A stretch of DNA of 64,000 bases from Pseudomonas sp. TCU-HL1 (GCF_001708505.1 NZ_CP015992.1:1054001-1118000), one strand, 5' to 3'; counted from the first letter of the stretch, positions 17,935 through 27,150 are shown. Made by a program: numbers and translations. The notes: a model not told the origin generated them from the letters alone.

Positions 17935-19536
17935 TCAGCTCAGTTTGCGCGGGTGTGCGAAGGTGATGCGGAAGCAGCTGCCAACTGGCTCGCGCGGTTT
18001 GTAGTCGAGTCGCGCCTGATTGCTTTCGCAGAGTTCGCGGGAAATGTACAGGCCCAGGCCAGTGCCCTTGCTCTCCGTGGTGAAGAAGGGCTCGAAGATG
18101 TTGTGCACCTGCTCGGGCGCTACGCCTTCGCCATCGTCCTCGACCTCCAGCACTGGCAGGTCGCTTTCCGGGTCGCGGAACAGCTTGAGCCAGACCTGGC
18201 CCTGACTGTGCTGCTTGGCGCTGTAGCGCAGGCCGTTCTGCACCAGGTTGGTCAGCACCTGGGTCAGTTGGTGCGGGTCCATGCGGGTTTGCAGGGTGCT
18301 GCCAAGGGTGGTCAGGTGCAGGGTCTGGTTGGCGCCGGAGGTGCTGCGGAACTCGCTGGCGAAGCGGGTCAGCCAGTACTTGAGGTCCAGCAGTTGCGGT
18401 TCCGACTGGCGGCGGCGGGACAGTTGCAGGACGTTTTCGATGACCAGGTTCATGCGCCGCGAGTGATCCTGGATGATCTGCGCCAGGCGTCTATCGGGGC
18501 CCTGGAGTTCTTCCGATTCCTGCAAGAGCTGGGCGGCGTGGCTGATGGCGCCCAAGGGGTTGCGGATTTCGTGGGCGATGCCCGCCGTCAGGCGGCCCAG
18601 GGAGGCAAGCTTGAGTTGCTGGGCCTGCTGGGCGATCTGGGAGATGTCTTCGAGGAACACCAGGGTGTTCTTTTCGTTGCCCCGCTGCAGGTGGACGAAG
18701 CTCGGCTGCAAGGTCGGGCCGTCGGCAAATGCCTGGATGCTCTGGGGGCGTAAGGTCGGGTTGGCCAGCCACTGCTGAAGGCTTGCCAGCAGTTCGCGGC
18801 ACTGGGTGTCCAGTGGCCGGCCCATCAGGTTGTCCTTGCCCAGCAGTGTCTGGGCGCCATTGTTGGCGAGCAGGATCTGGTTCCGCGGGTCGAGCACCAG
18901 GATGCCGGTGCGCATGCGTTCGAGAATCTGCGCGTTGAGCGCCTCCAGGTTGGCGACATCGGCGGCGCGTTGCTCGGAGAGGGTTTCGCTGAGTTGCAGG
19001 CGGCGGCTCAGGCCCTGGATGAACAGCGCGGCGGCAAAACACAGCGCACCAAAGCCGCCGGCCTGGACGAACTGGCTGGCAGCCTGCGGATGGCTGAGGC
19101 TGAGGTAGAAGGTCAGGTAGATCAGCCCGATGGTCGCCACAGCCGCCACCAGCAATCCGATGCGGCCCCGCAACAGGATGTTGGAGATGGCCACCGACAC
19201 CACCATGAGGTTGGCGATGCCGCTGGGCGTGCCTCCTCCCGCGAAGAACAGGCAGGACAGCAGCAGCACATCGACCACTGCCAGGCTGAATACCTGCACC
19301 ATGCTTCGGGGGCGGGGGACCAGCGCGGCGATCAGGGTATTGAGGATCAGGTAGAACCAGCTGGCGTTGCGGAACAGTTCCGGTCGTGCCAGATCGAGTA
19401 ATTCGTCATCCAGCTCGCTGGAGATCAGTACCACCAGTGCAACGCCGATCAGCAGCCGGTACAGGCTGTACAGGCGGAAGATGCGGCGTCCCTGGGCGCT
19501 GAGTGCACTGGGTAGGGACAGGCTGTCAGCGCTCAC
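17935..19536 (-). CDS. pilS: Type IV pilus sensor histidine kinase PilS
   Basis: PilS autophosphorylates and controls PilR. In P. aeruginosa it senses the PilA inventory through its transmembrane helices. From a GTG at 19536 the protein is 533 residues, the family length. The N-terminal part has about six membrane segments (for example VALVVLISSEL and MVVSVAISNILL). A PAS region follows, then the H-box AGIAHEIRNPLGAISHAAQLL, the N-box NLVQNGLRYS and G-boxes DDGEGVAPE and GTGLGLYIS. The GTG is preferred to upstream starts because it matches family length. It overlaps the upstream zinc-ribbon gene by 11 bases, suggesting coupled translation. Confidence 0.93.
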   Translation of the reverse strand: MSADSLSLPSALSAQGRRIFRLYSLYRLLIGVALVVLISSELDDELLDLARPELFRNASWFYLILNTLIAALVPRPRSMVQVFSLAVVDVLLLSCLFFAGGGTPSGIANLMVVSVAISNILLRGRIGLLVAAVATIGLIYLTFYLSLSHPQAASQFVQAGGFGALCFAAALFIQGLSRRLQLSETLSEQRAADVANLEALNAQILERMRTGILVLDPRNQILLANNGAQTLLGKDNLMGRPLDTQCRELLASLQQWLANPTLRPQSIQAFADGPTLQPSFVHLQRGNEKNTLVFLEDISQIAQQAQQLKLASLGRLTAGIAHEIRNPLGAISHAAQLLQESEELQGPDRRLAQIIQDHSRRMNLVIENVLQLSRRRQSEPQLLDLKYWLTRFASEFRSTSGANQTLHLTTLGSTLQTRMDPHQLTQVLTNLVQNGLRYSAKQHSQGQVWLKLFRDPESDLPVLEVEDDGEGVAPEQVHNIFEPFFTTESKGTGLGLYISRELCESNQARLDYKPREPVGSCFRITFAHPRKLS

Positions 19537-19762
19537 CGGAGCTTCGGTCCTGTTCCAGGTGGGCCTTGCTGCAGTACCAGCGGTCGTCCTGGGACAATGC
19601 ATGGGCCCGGGGCACATGCACACCGCACTGGGCGCAGCGCACCATGGGCTGGGTGTCGTCCTGCTGGCGCGGCTTGGGGCGGGGCGTCGAAGGGGTCTTG
19701 AAGCGTCGCCACAGCCAGATGGCGGCGAAGATCACGGCAATCCAGAACAGCAGGCGAAACAT
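19526..19762 (-). CDS. PP0621-family small membrane zinc-ribbon protein
   Basis: A 78-residue protein with one N-terminal membrane helix (FRLLFWIAVIFAAIWLW) and a C-terminal cytoplasmic zinc-ribbon-like motif: CAQCG then WYCSKAH. The Met at 19762 is chosen because the helix begins straight after it; the longer upstream frame is not conserved-looking. It resembles the uncharacterised PP0621 family that sits next to pilS or bamD in pseudomonads (from memory). It overlaps the pilS start, implying one operon with pilS-pilR. Function unknown. Confidence 0.75.
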   Translation of the reverse strand: MFRLLFWIAVIFAAIWLWRRFKTPSTPRPKPRQQDDTQPMVRCAQCGVHVPRAHALSQDDRWYCSKAHLEQDRSSGER

Positions 19763-19933
19763 GCCGAAGGTGCTCTCTACTTGATGGAAAGCTGGCAGTT
19801 TAGCCAAGCCGGTTGTCCGCGCACAGAGACCGGCCGCACGCTGGCGCTTCTTGCCGGGTATTCGCTGTGGTCGCGGCGGAGTATGGTGGCGTTTAGTGGC
19901 TTCAAAGCCCTGGACAACACTCGGGAGGCGGCC

Positions 19934-21565
19934 ATGCGCCAAAGCCTGCGAATCGTGATGGCCCAGCTCAACCTTCGCGTCGGTGACGTGCAGGGTAATG
20001 TCGAGCGGATCATCGAGGATGCGACCACGGCGCGCGAGGCCTGGGAGGCAGACGCCATTGTATTTCCCGAACTCTCCTTGTGCGGCTATCCACCGGAAGA
20101 CCTGCTACTGCGGTCCAGCATGCAGCGGCGTATCGAGCAGGGCCTGCAGCGGCTCCGGGATGAGGTCCGTGGCATCTATCTGGTGGTCGGGTATCCCTGG
20201 CTGGAGGATGAACGGCGCTACAACGCCTGCGCCGTGATCGCCGATGGCCAACTGCTGGCGACCTACTACAAGCAGCATCTTCCCAACTACCGAGTGTTCG
20301 ACGAGAAGCGTTACTTCGAGCCTGGCCACCAGCCCTGTGTCGTGGATATCAAGGGTGTGCCGGTGGCGCTGTCGATCTGCGAGGACATCTGGTTTCCCGA
20401 ACCGATGGCCCAGGCCCGTGACGCCGGCGCGCAACTGATGCTCAGCCTGAACGCCTCGCCGTTCCACCTGGACAAGCAACTGGAGCGCGAGGAAGCCCTG
20501 GCTGAGCGGGTTGCCGAAGGCGAGATGCCGGTGATCTATGTCAACCAGGTCGGCGGCCAGGACGAACTGGTGTTCGACGGCGGCAGTTGCGTCATGGATG
20601 CCGTTGGCCTGATCTGCCAGCGGGCGCCGGCCTTCGCGGAGGGGCTATATCCGGTTGATCTTCAATTGCAGGGAGGGCGCTGGGTGCCGCGCCGGACTCA
20701 TTGCGCCGAGCTGCCGGAACTGGAAGCGAGCGTTTACCAGGCGCTGGTGGTGGGTGTGCGCGACTATGTGCAGAAGAACGGCTTCAAGGGTGTGGTGCTG
20801 GGGCTGTCGGGGGGCATCGATTCGGCGCTGACGCTGGCGGTCGCCGTTGACGCCCTTGGCCCGGAACGCGTCGACGCCGTGATGATGCCATATCACTACA
20901 CCGCGCAGATCAGCCTGGAAGATGCCGAGATCGAAGCACGCCTGCTGGGCGTCGCGTATCGGGTGCTGCCCATTGCGCCGATGGTGGACAGCTTTCAACA
21001 GGTCCTGGCGCCGATATTCGATGGACATGCCCGTGACGCCAGCGAGGAGAACCTGCAGGCACGGTGTCGTGGAACCCTGCTGATGGCGATCTCCAACAAG
21101 AAAGGCAGCCTGGTGCTGACCACTGGCAACAAGAGCGAACTGGCGGTGGGCTACGCGACGCTTTACGGCGACATGGCCGGTGGTTTCGACGTGCTCAAGG
21201 ATGTGCCCAAGACCCTGGTGTTTCGCCTGGCCGAATACCGCAATAGCCTCGGGCCGGTGATTCCGCCCAGGGTGATCGAGCGTCCGCCGTCGGCTGAGTT
21301 GGCGCCGGGGCAGCAGGATGAGGACTCGCTACCGCCCTACGCGATGCTGGACGAGATACTGAAGCTCTATATCGAGCATGACCTGTCGGCCAACGCGATC
21401 ATTGCCGAGGGTTTCGACGAGGATGCGGTGAACCGCGTGCTGAGCATGGTCGACCGTAACGAGTACAAGCGACGGCAGGCAGCAGTCGGCGTGCGGGTGA
21501 CTCAGCGGGGCTTCGGTCGGGACAGGCGATACCCCATCACCTCCGGCTGGAGACTGGGGGAATAG
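19934..21565 (+). CDS. nadE: Glutamine-hydrolysing NAD+ synthetase
   Basis: This enzyme amidates deamido-NAD to NAD+ using ammonia released from glutamine. The 543-residue protein has an N-terminal nitrilase-type glutaminase with the catalytic triad Glu46 (FPELSLCGYPPEDL), Lys (in DEKRYFEPG) and Cys (SICEDIWFPEP). A C-terminal ATP-pyrophosphatase domain has the P-loop SGGIDSA near 293-299, and TTGNKSELAVGYATLYGD. The ATG at 19934 follows GGGAGG; the open frame upstream lacks family similarity. PAO1 carries a short ammonia-dependent NadE elsewhere and, as I recall, has pilS next to bamD, so this gene is extra relative to PAO1. Confidence 0.93.
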   Translation: MRQSLRIVMAQLNLRVGDVQGNVERIIEDATTAREAWEADAIVFPELSLCGYPPEDLLLRSSMQRRIEQGLQRLRDEVRGIYLVVGYPWLEDERRYNACAVIADGQLLATYYKQHLPNYRVFDEKRYFEPGHQPCVVDIKGVPVALSICEDIWFPEPMAQARDAGAQLMLSLNASPFHLDKQLEREEALAERVAEGEMPVIYVNQVGGQDELVFDGGSCVMDAVGLICQRAPAFAEGLYPVDLQLQGGRWVPRRTHCAELPELEASVYQALVVGVRDYVQKNGFKGVVLGLSGGIDSALTLAVAVDALGPERVDAVMMPYHYTAQISLEDAEIEARLLGVAYRVLPIAPMVDSFQQVLAPIFDGHARDASEENLQARCRGTLLMAISNKKGSLVLTTGNKSELAVGYATLYGDMAGGFDVLKDVPKTLVFRLAEYRNSLGPVIPPRVIERPPSAELAPGQQDEDSLPPYAMLDEILKLYIEHDLSANAIIAEGFDEDAVNRVLSMVDRNEYKRRQAAVGVRVTQRGFGRDRRYPITSGWRLGE

Positions 21566-21737
21566 GGCGGGGAGAAACAGGTGGCCTTTAAGCATTGGAG
21601 GGGGGTGTGCAGCCCCCAGGTTGGCGCCTCGTAGCTGGAGGAAGTCCGGGAGCGGCGGCTGGATTTCCCTGGGCTCCATCCGGGCTACGAGGCTGTGACG
21701 ACTCAAGTTGTCTGGATCGTAAGATGGAGCCGAGCAG

Positions 21738-21806
21738 GTAGGGTGCGCTGTGCGCACCAAGGGTTGAGCGAGGTGCCGGGGGTGAACCCGCGATCGGTGT
21801 GCATGG
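21738..21806. repeat. Left part of BIME-like repeat interrupted by IS481-like copy 1
   Basis: A first palindrome (GTAGGGTGCGC, three-base loop, GCGCACC) is followed by a spacer and the left arm of a second palindrome ending GGTGTGCATGG, where the insertion sequence begins. The rest of the second palindrome resumes at 23095 (CATGGTGCACCCTACGG). A further inverted structure with arms around CCGGGCTACGAGGC lies just left at about 21640-21691. Confidence 0.75.
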
Positions 21807-23094
21807 TGTTCAGCCGGGATAGATGGGTAACGCTTGTCGGGAGACATGGGTAACGGGTTGATGATCATGTTTTGCCCGGTCTCAAGTCGACTTGGCGCAG
21901 GATCTTGTGGATGAACACCACATCGTAGACGCCATCGACGGCGGTGGGGCGGAGAGCGACGCGTTCCCCGTACAGCCCCCCGCCGACGAACAGGCTGCGT
22001 CCCTGGAAACTGACCTGGCCGACGCGGCCGACCTTGAGCACCCGGTCGCCCGGTTCGTAGTCCAGTTCAGGCAATTGCTCCGGGTAGCTGCGCCGGCTTG
22101 GCTGGTAGCGCGTGATCGGTGGCAGTTGGCCCAGCGCCTCATGCGGGCGGTCGTGGTTGTACTGCTCCCGCCAGTGCGCCATCGCCTGCTGGCAGTGCGC
22201 CAAGTCGCGAAACGAGCGCTGCAGTAACTCGCGCTTGAGTGTCTGGTGGAAGCGTTCCAGCTTGCCCTGGGTCTGCGGATGATGAGGGCGGCTGTGGCTG
22301 ACCTCGATGCCGAGCCGCATCAGCCAGACCTCCAGGGCGGACAGGCCGCCCGCGATGTTCGAGCCCCAGGGCGGACCGTTGTCGGCGGTGATCCGGCGCG
22401 GTAGGCCATAGCGGCGAAAGACCTGGATCAGGTGCGGTCGAACCAGTTCGAGGCGCTCGCCCTCGCAGGCCTCCAGGCAGAGGGCAAAGCGTGAGTGATC
22501 ATCCAACAGCGTCAACGGGTGGCAGCGCGACGAGCGGCCGTCGGCGAGCGGGAAGTGGCCCTTGAAGTCCATCTGCCAGAGCTCGTTCGGCTGGCAGTGC
22601 TCGAAGCGCTGCGTGGCCGGAGCTTCGGCCTCCTCGGCGTGGTAGCGCACCCGGCAACCATGGCGGCGGAGGATGGCGTCGAGGGTGCTGTGGTGGGGAC
22701 GCTCGAACGCGGCCGGCAGCAGGCCGCGCAGCTTGCGGGCGCCCCAATACGGGAAACGGTGGTGCAACTGCACCACCGCCTGTTCCAAGTCCGGGTCGCT
22801 GCGCCCAGGGCTGTGCAACGGCCGGCGTGAGCGCTCCTGCAACCCCGCATCGCCGTGCTCGCGGTGGCGCTGTAACCATTTGTAGGCGGTTTTCGGGCTG
22901 ATGCCGTAGCGCCGACACAGCTCCCGCACGTTGCTCTGCGGTTGTTCGGCCAACCGCACAAACTCGCGTCGAATCGACATGGTGGTGCACTCCTGCCACG
23001 GCATCGCTCGAACTCCAGAGTCGAAGGATTCCGTAAGCCTAAATGCGTTACCCATGTCTCCCGACACCCGTTACCTATGTCCCCCGGCTGAACA
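21807..23094 (-). mobile_element. IS481-family insertion sequence, copy 1
   Basis: A complete 1288-bp element. Both ends begin TGTTCAGCCGGG when read inward, and the inverted similarity extends over about 49 bases including the sub-repeat GGTAACG. It is flanked by the 5-bp direct repeat CATGG (21802-21806 and 23095-23099), a target duplication. One transposase gene is encoded on the minus strand. A second copy of identical length and identical transposase lies at 49646-50933. Confidence 0.92.
21865..23004 (-). CDS. IS481-family DDE transposase (copy 1)
   Basis: This transposase has an N-terminal helix-turn-helix (VRELCRRYGISPKTAYKWLQR) and an rve integrase core with DDE residues in WQMDFKGHF, ITADNGPPWGS and TQGKLERFHQTLKRE. 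The Met at 23004 (MPWQECTT) is taken as the start because IS481 transposases commonly begin MPW, giving 379 residues. The frame stays open further upstream into the terminal repeat. The C-terminal beta-rich segment (VGRVGQVSFQGRSLFVGGG) is usual for the family. It is identical in translation to the copy at 49704, so both are likely recent and intact. Confidence 0.92.
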   Translation of the reverse strand: MPWQECTTMSIRREFVRLAEQPQSNVRELCRRYGISPKTAYKWLQRHREHGDAGLQERSRRPLHSPGRSDPDLEQAVVQLHHRFPYWGARKLRGLLPAAFERPHHSTLDAILRRHGCRVRYHAEEAEAPATQRFEHCQPNELWQMDFKGHFPLADGRSSRCHPLTLLDDHSRFALCLEACEGERLELVRPHLIQVFRRYGLPRRITADNGPPWGSNIAGGLSALEVWLMRLGIEVSHSRPHHPQTQGKLERFHQTLKRELLQRSFRDLAHCQQAMAHWREQYNHDRPHEALGQLPPITRYQPSRRSYPEQLPELDYEPGDRVLKVGRVGQVSFQGRSLFVGGGLYGERVALRPTAVDGVYDVVFIHKILRQVDLRPGKT

Positions 23095-23230
23095 CATGGT
23101 GCACCCTACGGCGGGGTCCGAGTCGCGTAGGTAGGTCGTGTCCCCTTATAGGGGCCAAAGCAAGTCCACGTTCTACGAACGTGGTTCTTTACTCGGGCTA
23201 CCGAGCCGGGGGAGTAGGGCGGGGAGAAAC
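23095..23230. repeat. Right remnant of repeat plus two-hairpin element
   Basis: After the target duplication the second palindrome finishes at about 23110. A different unit follows: CCCC-TTATA-GGGG at 23142-23154 and CCACGTT...AACGTGG at 23166-23184, ending TTCTTTACTCG. A shortened copy of this unit is at 60517-60544. No gene is seen. Confidence 0.55.
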
Positions 23231-23258
23231 AAAAAAGGAGGCCATGGCCTCCTTTCTT
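23230..23258 (-). terminator. Rho-independent terminator of bamD
   Basis: A near-perfect hairpin AAGGAGGCC/GGCCTCCTT is followed, on the minus strand, by a run of T residues. It lies 16 bases beyond the bamD stop and would also work partly in the other direction. Confidence 0.85.
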
Positions 23259-23273
23259 GTATGTGGCGCTGTA

Positions 23274-24293
23274 TCAGTCGAACAGGCCGAAGGTCATGTA
23301 GCTGAACCAGGAACGGTCGCTGCTCTTGGCTTCGGATTGAGGCTCTTCTTCCTGCACTTCGTCGCGGTTTTTCGGCAGCAGTTCGTCCGGAATCTCTTCC
23401 TTGGCGTTCTCGTACTGCTTGATCACGTCCTGGGCGGCGCGGGTTTCGCCCGGCGGCAGCGGCGCTTCGCTCTCGATCAGGCCCAGGGTGGCCTTGGCCA
23501 GCCAGGAACGGTTGTCGGCTTCTTCTTCGCGCGGCACGAACTGTCCGTCTACCAGCGTAGGGTGGTCCGGGTAATTGAGCTTCAGGGTTTCCAGGCTGGA
23601 AGCGGCGAGGTCGTTCAGGCCCAGGCGCTGATAGGACTCCACCATGACGGCCAGGCCATCGCCCACGGCGGGGGTTTCCTGGAAGTTTTCCACCACGTAG
23701 CGGCCGCGGTTGGCGGCGGCGACATAGGCCTGGCGGGTCAGGTAGTAGTGGGCAGCGTGGATTTCGTAGGCGGCCAGCAGGTTGCGCAGGTAAATCATGC
23801 GCTGTTTGGCATCCGGGGCGTAGCGGCTGTTCGGGTAGCGGCTGGTGAGCTGGGCGAACTCGTTGTAGGAGTCACGGGCGGCACCCGGGTCACGCTTGGT
23901 CATGTCCAGCGGCAGGAAGCGCGCCAGCAGGCCACGGTCCTGTTCGAACGAAGCCAGGCCCTTCAGGTAGTAGGCGTAATCGACGTTCGGATGCTGCGGG
24001 TGCAGGCGGATGAAACGCTCTGCAGCGGACTTGGCGGCTTCGGGTTCTACGTTCTTGTAGTAGGCGTAGATCAGTTCCAGCTGGGCCTGCTCGGCGTAAC
24101 GGCCGAAGGGATAGCGGGATTCCAGGGCCTTCAGCTTGGCAATGGCGGGGGTGTAGCTGCTGTTGTCCAGGTCGGCCTGGGCCTGCTGATACAGCTCGGC
24201 TTCGCTCAGGTTCTCGTCCACCACTTCTTTGTTGGAGGAACAGGCGGCGGTGAGGGCGAGAGTGGCGATCAGCAGCAGGTGTTTCACTTGCAT
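23274..24293 (-). CDS. bamD: Outer-membrane assembly lipoprotein BamD
   Basis: BamD is the essential lipoprotein partner of BamA in beta-barrel assembly. The 339-residue protein has a lipoprotein signal with lipobox LTAAC at residues 15-19. TPR repeats follow (for example SSYTPAIAKLKALESRYPFGRYAEQAQLELIYAYYK). The C-terminal acidic tail (EVQEEEPQSEAK) is common in pseudomonads. It is divergent from rluD, a conserved arrangement. In older annotation it is comL. Confidence 0.95.
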   Translation of the reverse strand: MQVKHLLLIATLALTAACSSNKEVVDENLSEAELYQQAQADLDNSSYTPAIAKLKALESRYPFGRYAEQAQLELIYAYYKNVEPEAAKSAAERFIRLHPQHPNVDYAYYLKGLASFEQDRGLLARFLPLDMTKRDPGAARDSYNEFAQLTSRYPNSRYAPDAKQRMIYLRNLLAAYEIHAAHYYLTRQAYVAAANRGRYVVENFQETPAVGDGLAVMVESYQRLGLNDLAASSLETLKLNYPDHPTLVDGQFVPREEEADNRSWLAKATLGLIESEAPLPPGETRAAQDVIKQYENAKEEIPDELLPKNRDEVQEEEPQSEAKSSDRSWFSYMTFGLFD

Positions 24294-24440
24294 GGCGGCT
24301 TGCGTCCCTGTGACGGCTGGCTGTCTTGGCTGGAGCCGTCCTGTTATGATGGGCGCCCCGGAAGCCCCGGGACAAAGACGCGGTATTTAACCACAAGCGC
24401 GTAGCTGAAACCAAAGGCTGCGCCCCCTCCGTTTTCGAGC

Positions 24441-25415
24441 ATGTCTTCCATTATCAAGCAGGTCATCCAACTCAGCGCCGAAGTGCCGTCCGAACTGGGC
24501 GGGCAACGTCTTGACCAGGTCGCTGCGCAACTATTCTCCGAGCACTCCCGTTCCCGCCTCGCCGGCTGGATCAAGGACGGCCAACTCACCGTCGACGGCA
24601 GCGTGCTGCGTCCGCGCGACATCGTGTATGGCGGCGCACAGCTGCAGCTGAATGCCGAGCAGGAGTCTCAGGGCGAGTGGGTGGCCCAGGATATCGAGCT
24701 GGATATCGTCTATGAAGACGATCACCTGCTGGTGCTGAACAAACCGGCCGGCCTGGTGGTGCATCCGGCTGCCGGGCATGCCGACGGCACCCTGCTCAAT
24801 GCCTTGCTGCACCACGTGCCGGGGCTGGCCAATGTGCCGCGCGCCGGCATCGTCCATCGTCTGGACAAGGACACCACCGGCCTGATGGTGGTGGCCAAGA
24901 CGCTCGAGGCCCATACCAGCCTGGTGGCTCAATTGCAGGCGCGCAGCGTGAGCCGCATCTACGAGGCGGTCGTGGTCGGCGTGATCACCTCCGGTGGTAA
25001 GGTAGACGCCCCCATCGGCCGCCATGGCCAGCAGCGCCAGCGCATGGCCGTGGTTGCCGGCGGCAAGCCCGCGGTCAGCCACTACCGGGTTCTGGAACGC
25101 TTCCGCTCGCACACCCACACGCGGGTAAAGCTGGAGACCGGCCGTACCCACCAGATCCGCGTGCACATGGCTTATGTGAACTTTCCGCTGGTAGGCGATC
25201 CGGTCTACGGCGGGCGCTTCCGCATTCCGCCGGCGGCCAGCCCGACCCTGGTTCAGACGCTCAAGGAGTTCCCGCGCCAGGCGTTGCATGCGCGCTTCCT
25301 CGAACTGGACCATCCGGTGAGCGGCGAACGCATGAAGTGGGAATCCCCGCTGCCTGACGATTTCGTCTGGCTGCTGAGCCTGTTGCGCCAGGATCGCGAG
25401 TCCTTCGAGCAATGA
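24441..25415 (+). CDS. rluD: 23S rRNA pseudouridine synthase RluD
   Basis: RluD makes pseudouridines 1911, 1915 and 1917 in helix 69 of 23S rRNA. The 324-residue protein has an N-terminal S4 domain (GGQRLDQVAAQLFSEHSRSR) and the RluA-type catalytic domain with the motif HRLDKDTTG around residue 140, whose Asp is the nucleophile. TGRTHQIRVHM and DPVYGG are further conserved blocks. It overlaps pgeF by four bases (ATGA), indicating coupled translation. Confidence 0.95.
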   Translation: MSSIIKQVIQLSAEVPSELGGQRLDQVAAQLFSEHSRSRLAGWIKDGQLTVDGSVLRPRDIVYGGAQLQLNAEQESQGEWVAQDIELDIVYEDDHLLVLNKPAGLVVHPAAGHADGTLLNALLHHVPGLANVPRAGIVHRLDKDTTGLMVVAKTLEAHTSLVAQLQARSVSRIYEAVVVGVITSGGKVDAPIGRHGQQRQRMAVVAGGKPAVSHYRVLERFRSHTHTRVKLETGRTHQIRVHMAYVNFPLVGDPVYGGRFRIPPAASPTLVQTLKEFPRQALHARFLELDHPVSGERMKWESPLPDDFVWLLSLLRQDRESFEQ

Positions 25416-26137
25416 GCGGCTGGCTGACGCCCGATTGGCCTGCCCCGGCGCGGGTGAAAACCTGCGTCACCACGCGAGCCGACGGATTCAGTCTGCCACC
25501 CTATGAAAGCTTGAATCTCGGCGACCATGTCGGGGATGACCCGCAGGCCGTCGAGCGCAATCGTGAACGCCTCATCGCCGCCCTGGGTTGCCGTCCCGCC
25601 TGGTTGAGCCAGGTACACGGCGTGCGGGTGGTCGAGGCCGAGCCCGGTCGAGTGGATGAGGCTGACGCCAGCTGGTCCGCCACGCCGGGAGTGGCCAGCG
25701 CGGTGCTCACCGCCGATTGCCTGCCGGCGCTGTTCTGTGATCGCGCTGGCACTCGCGTCGCTGCGGCCCATGCCGGCTGGCGCGGGCTGGCCAATGGCGT
25801 ACTGGAAGCCACGCTGGAGGCGATGGCCCAGCCGCCCGAAGACGTTCTGGTCTGGTTGGGTCCGGCCATCGGCCCATCGGCCTTTGAAGTCGGGCCAGAA
25901 GTGCGTGAAGCGTTCGTTGCCCGCCATCCCGAGGCGGAGCAGGCCTTCAAGGCCAGCGCCAACGAAGGGAAGTTCATGGCCAATATCTATCAACTGGCGC
26001 GCATCCGACTGGCGGCTCGCGGTGTGCATGCCGTCCATGGCGGTGGCTTCTGCACCGTCAGCGATCCTCGCTTCTACTCCTATCGCCGCGCCTCGCGCAC
26101 CGGTCGCTTTGCCAGCCTGATCTGGTTGGCCGACTGA
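25412..26137 (+). CDS. pgeF: PgeF/YfiH multicopper polyphenol oxidase family protein
   Basis: A 241-residue YfiH/LACC1-family protein. In E. coli it corrects misincorporated L-Ser in peptidoglycan precursors, and related enzymes act on purine nucleosides. Metal-ligand motifs are visible: SQVHGVRVV, LTADCLPAL and AAHAGWRG. The C-terminal GGGFCTVSDPRFYSYRR is conserved. It is coupled to rluD, the usual neighbour. The IS110 element begins only 18 bases after the stop, so the gene is intact but its original downstream DNA is displaced. Confidence 0.9.
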   Translation: MSGWLTPDWPAPARVKTCVTTRADGFSLPPYESLNLGDHVGDDPQAVERNRERLIAALGCRPAWLSQVHGVRVVEAEPGRVDEADASWSATPGVASAVLTADCLPALFCDRAGTRVAAAHAGWRGLANGVLEATLEAMAQPPEDVLVWLGPAIGPSAFEVGPEVREAFVARHPEAEQAFKASANEGKFMANIYQLARIRLAARGVHAVHGGGFCTVSDPRFYSYRRASRTGRFASLIWLAD

Positions 26138-26172
26138 GGCTCTTGCCTTCTCTGTAGATACCGTCTTGTTTT

Positions 26173-27150
26173 TTACTTCGCAATAGCCCGTTTGGGATCA
26201 AACGGCTTGCCTGATTTAAGTACGCCATAAGCGATGCATAGCAGCTTGCGCATGGCTGCGCAGACGATCTGTTTGCCGGCCTTACCGGCGCTGCGCATGC
26301 GCTCGGCCAGCGCGCGGATAGCTGGGTTGTAGGTCAGGGATACGACGGCTGGCAGATAGAGTCCTGCGCGCAACCTGGCAGAGCCCATCCGCGAGATACG
26401 AACATGGCCCTTGAGCGTGCCTGAGTCTTGCAACTTCGGGTTCAGTCCTGCAAAGGCGGTGACCGCTCGACTGTCCTCAAAGCGCTGGATATCGCCAAGC
26501 TCGGCCAGCAAGAGTCCCGCGGTTCGGTCTGCAATGCCATCGATGCTCTTGAGCAGGTTCCGCTGCCCCTTGAGATCATCGTTGTCGTCGAAGTGTTTTT
26601 CGATCGCCGCCAGCGTGTCCTGGATCTGTTGGCGGATGTGCTTGAGCATCGACTGAATCAATTCAATAGCTTTGTCATCATGCGTCACATCCAGGCGGTT
26701 TTGCTCCATCTGCTCCAGCTCCTGAAGATCTTTCAGGCGGTGCGTAAGTGCTCTGAGGCGGCGAATCTTCGGCTTTTCAGGCTCCCAGGCACGCAGCTTG
26801 TCCTGATGCCTGCGGCCGTACTCTGCAATCATCTTGGCATCGACCTTGTCGGTCTTCACGCGCTGCAACTGGCTACTGGCGTAACGCGCCGTCTGGCTAG
26901 GGTTTAGCACGCAGACCTTGTAACCCCGTTCGTACAGCCATTGGGCAAGGGCCTCGTGGTAAATACCTGTCGCTTCCATCACGACCCAGGCCTGCGGCTC
27001 TGCGTACTTACTCAACCACTGCTGCAAAACTTCGAAGCCGCCCTGGTCATTGCCCAGCTTGGCCTTGGTGCGGTACTTGCCGTTGGCTTGCAAGGTGGCG
27101 ATATCGAATGTGTGCTTGGCAATATCAATGCCGATAACAACTCCCATCAT
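26173..27150 (-). CDS. IS110-family DEDD transposase/recombinase
   Basis: The 325-residue recombinase has an N-terminal RuvC-like DEDD domain: VIGIDIAKHTFD (D), VVMEATGIYHE (E) and VKTDKVDAKMIAEY (DxxD). A coiled-coil linker follows (LTHRLKDLQELEQMEQNR), then the C-terminal transposase_20 domain with the likely catalytic Ser in LQDSGTLKGHVRISRMGS. The start is the ATG at 27150 or the one at 27147; AGGAGG lies directly upstream and spacing favours 27147. IS110 recombinases are directed by a bridge RNA from the same element. The frame looks intact. Confidence 0.93.
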   Translation of the reverse strand: MMGVVIGIDIAKHTFDIATLQANGKYRTKAKLGNDQGGFEVLQQWLSKYAEPQAWVVMEATGIYHEALAQWLYERGYKVCVLNPSQTARYASSQLQRVKTDKVDAKMIAEYGRRHQDKLRAWEPEKPKIRRLRALTHRLKDLQELEQMEQNRLDVTHDDKAIELIQSMLKHIRQQIQDTLAAIEKHFDDNDDLKGQRNLLKSIDGIADRTAGLLLAELGDIQRFEDSRAVTAFAGLNPKLQDSGTLKGHVRISRMGSARLRAGLYLPAVVSLTYNPAIRALAERMRSAGKAGKQIVCAAMRKLLCIAYGVLKSGKPFDPKRAIAK

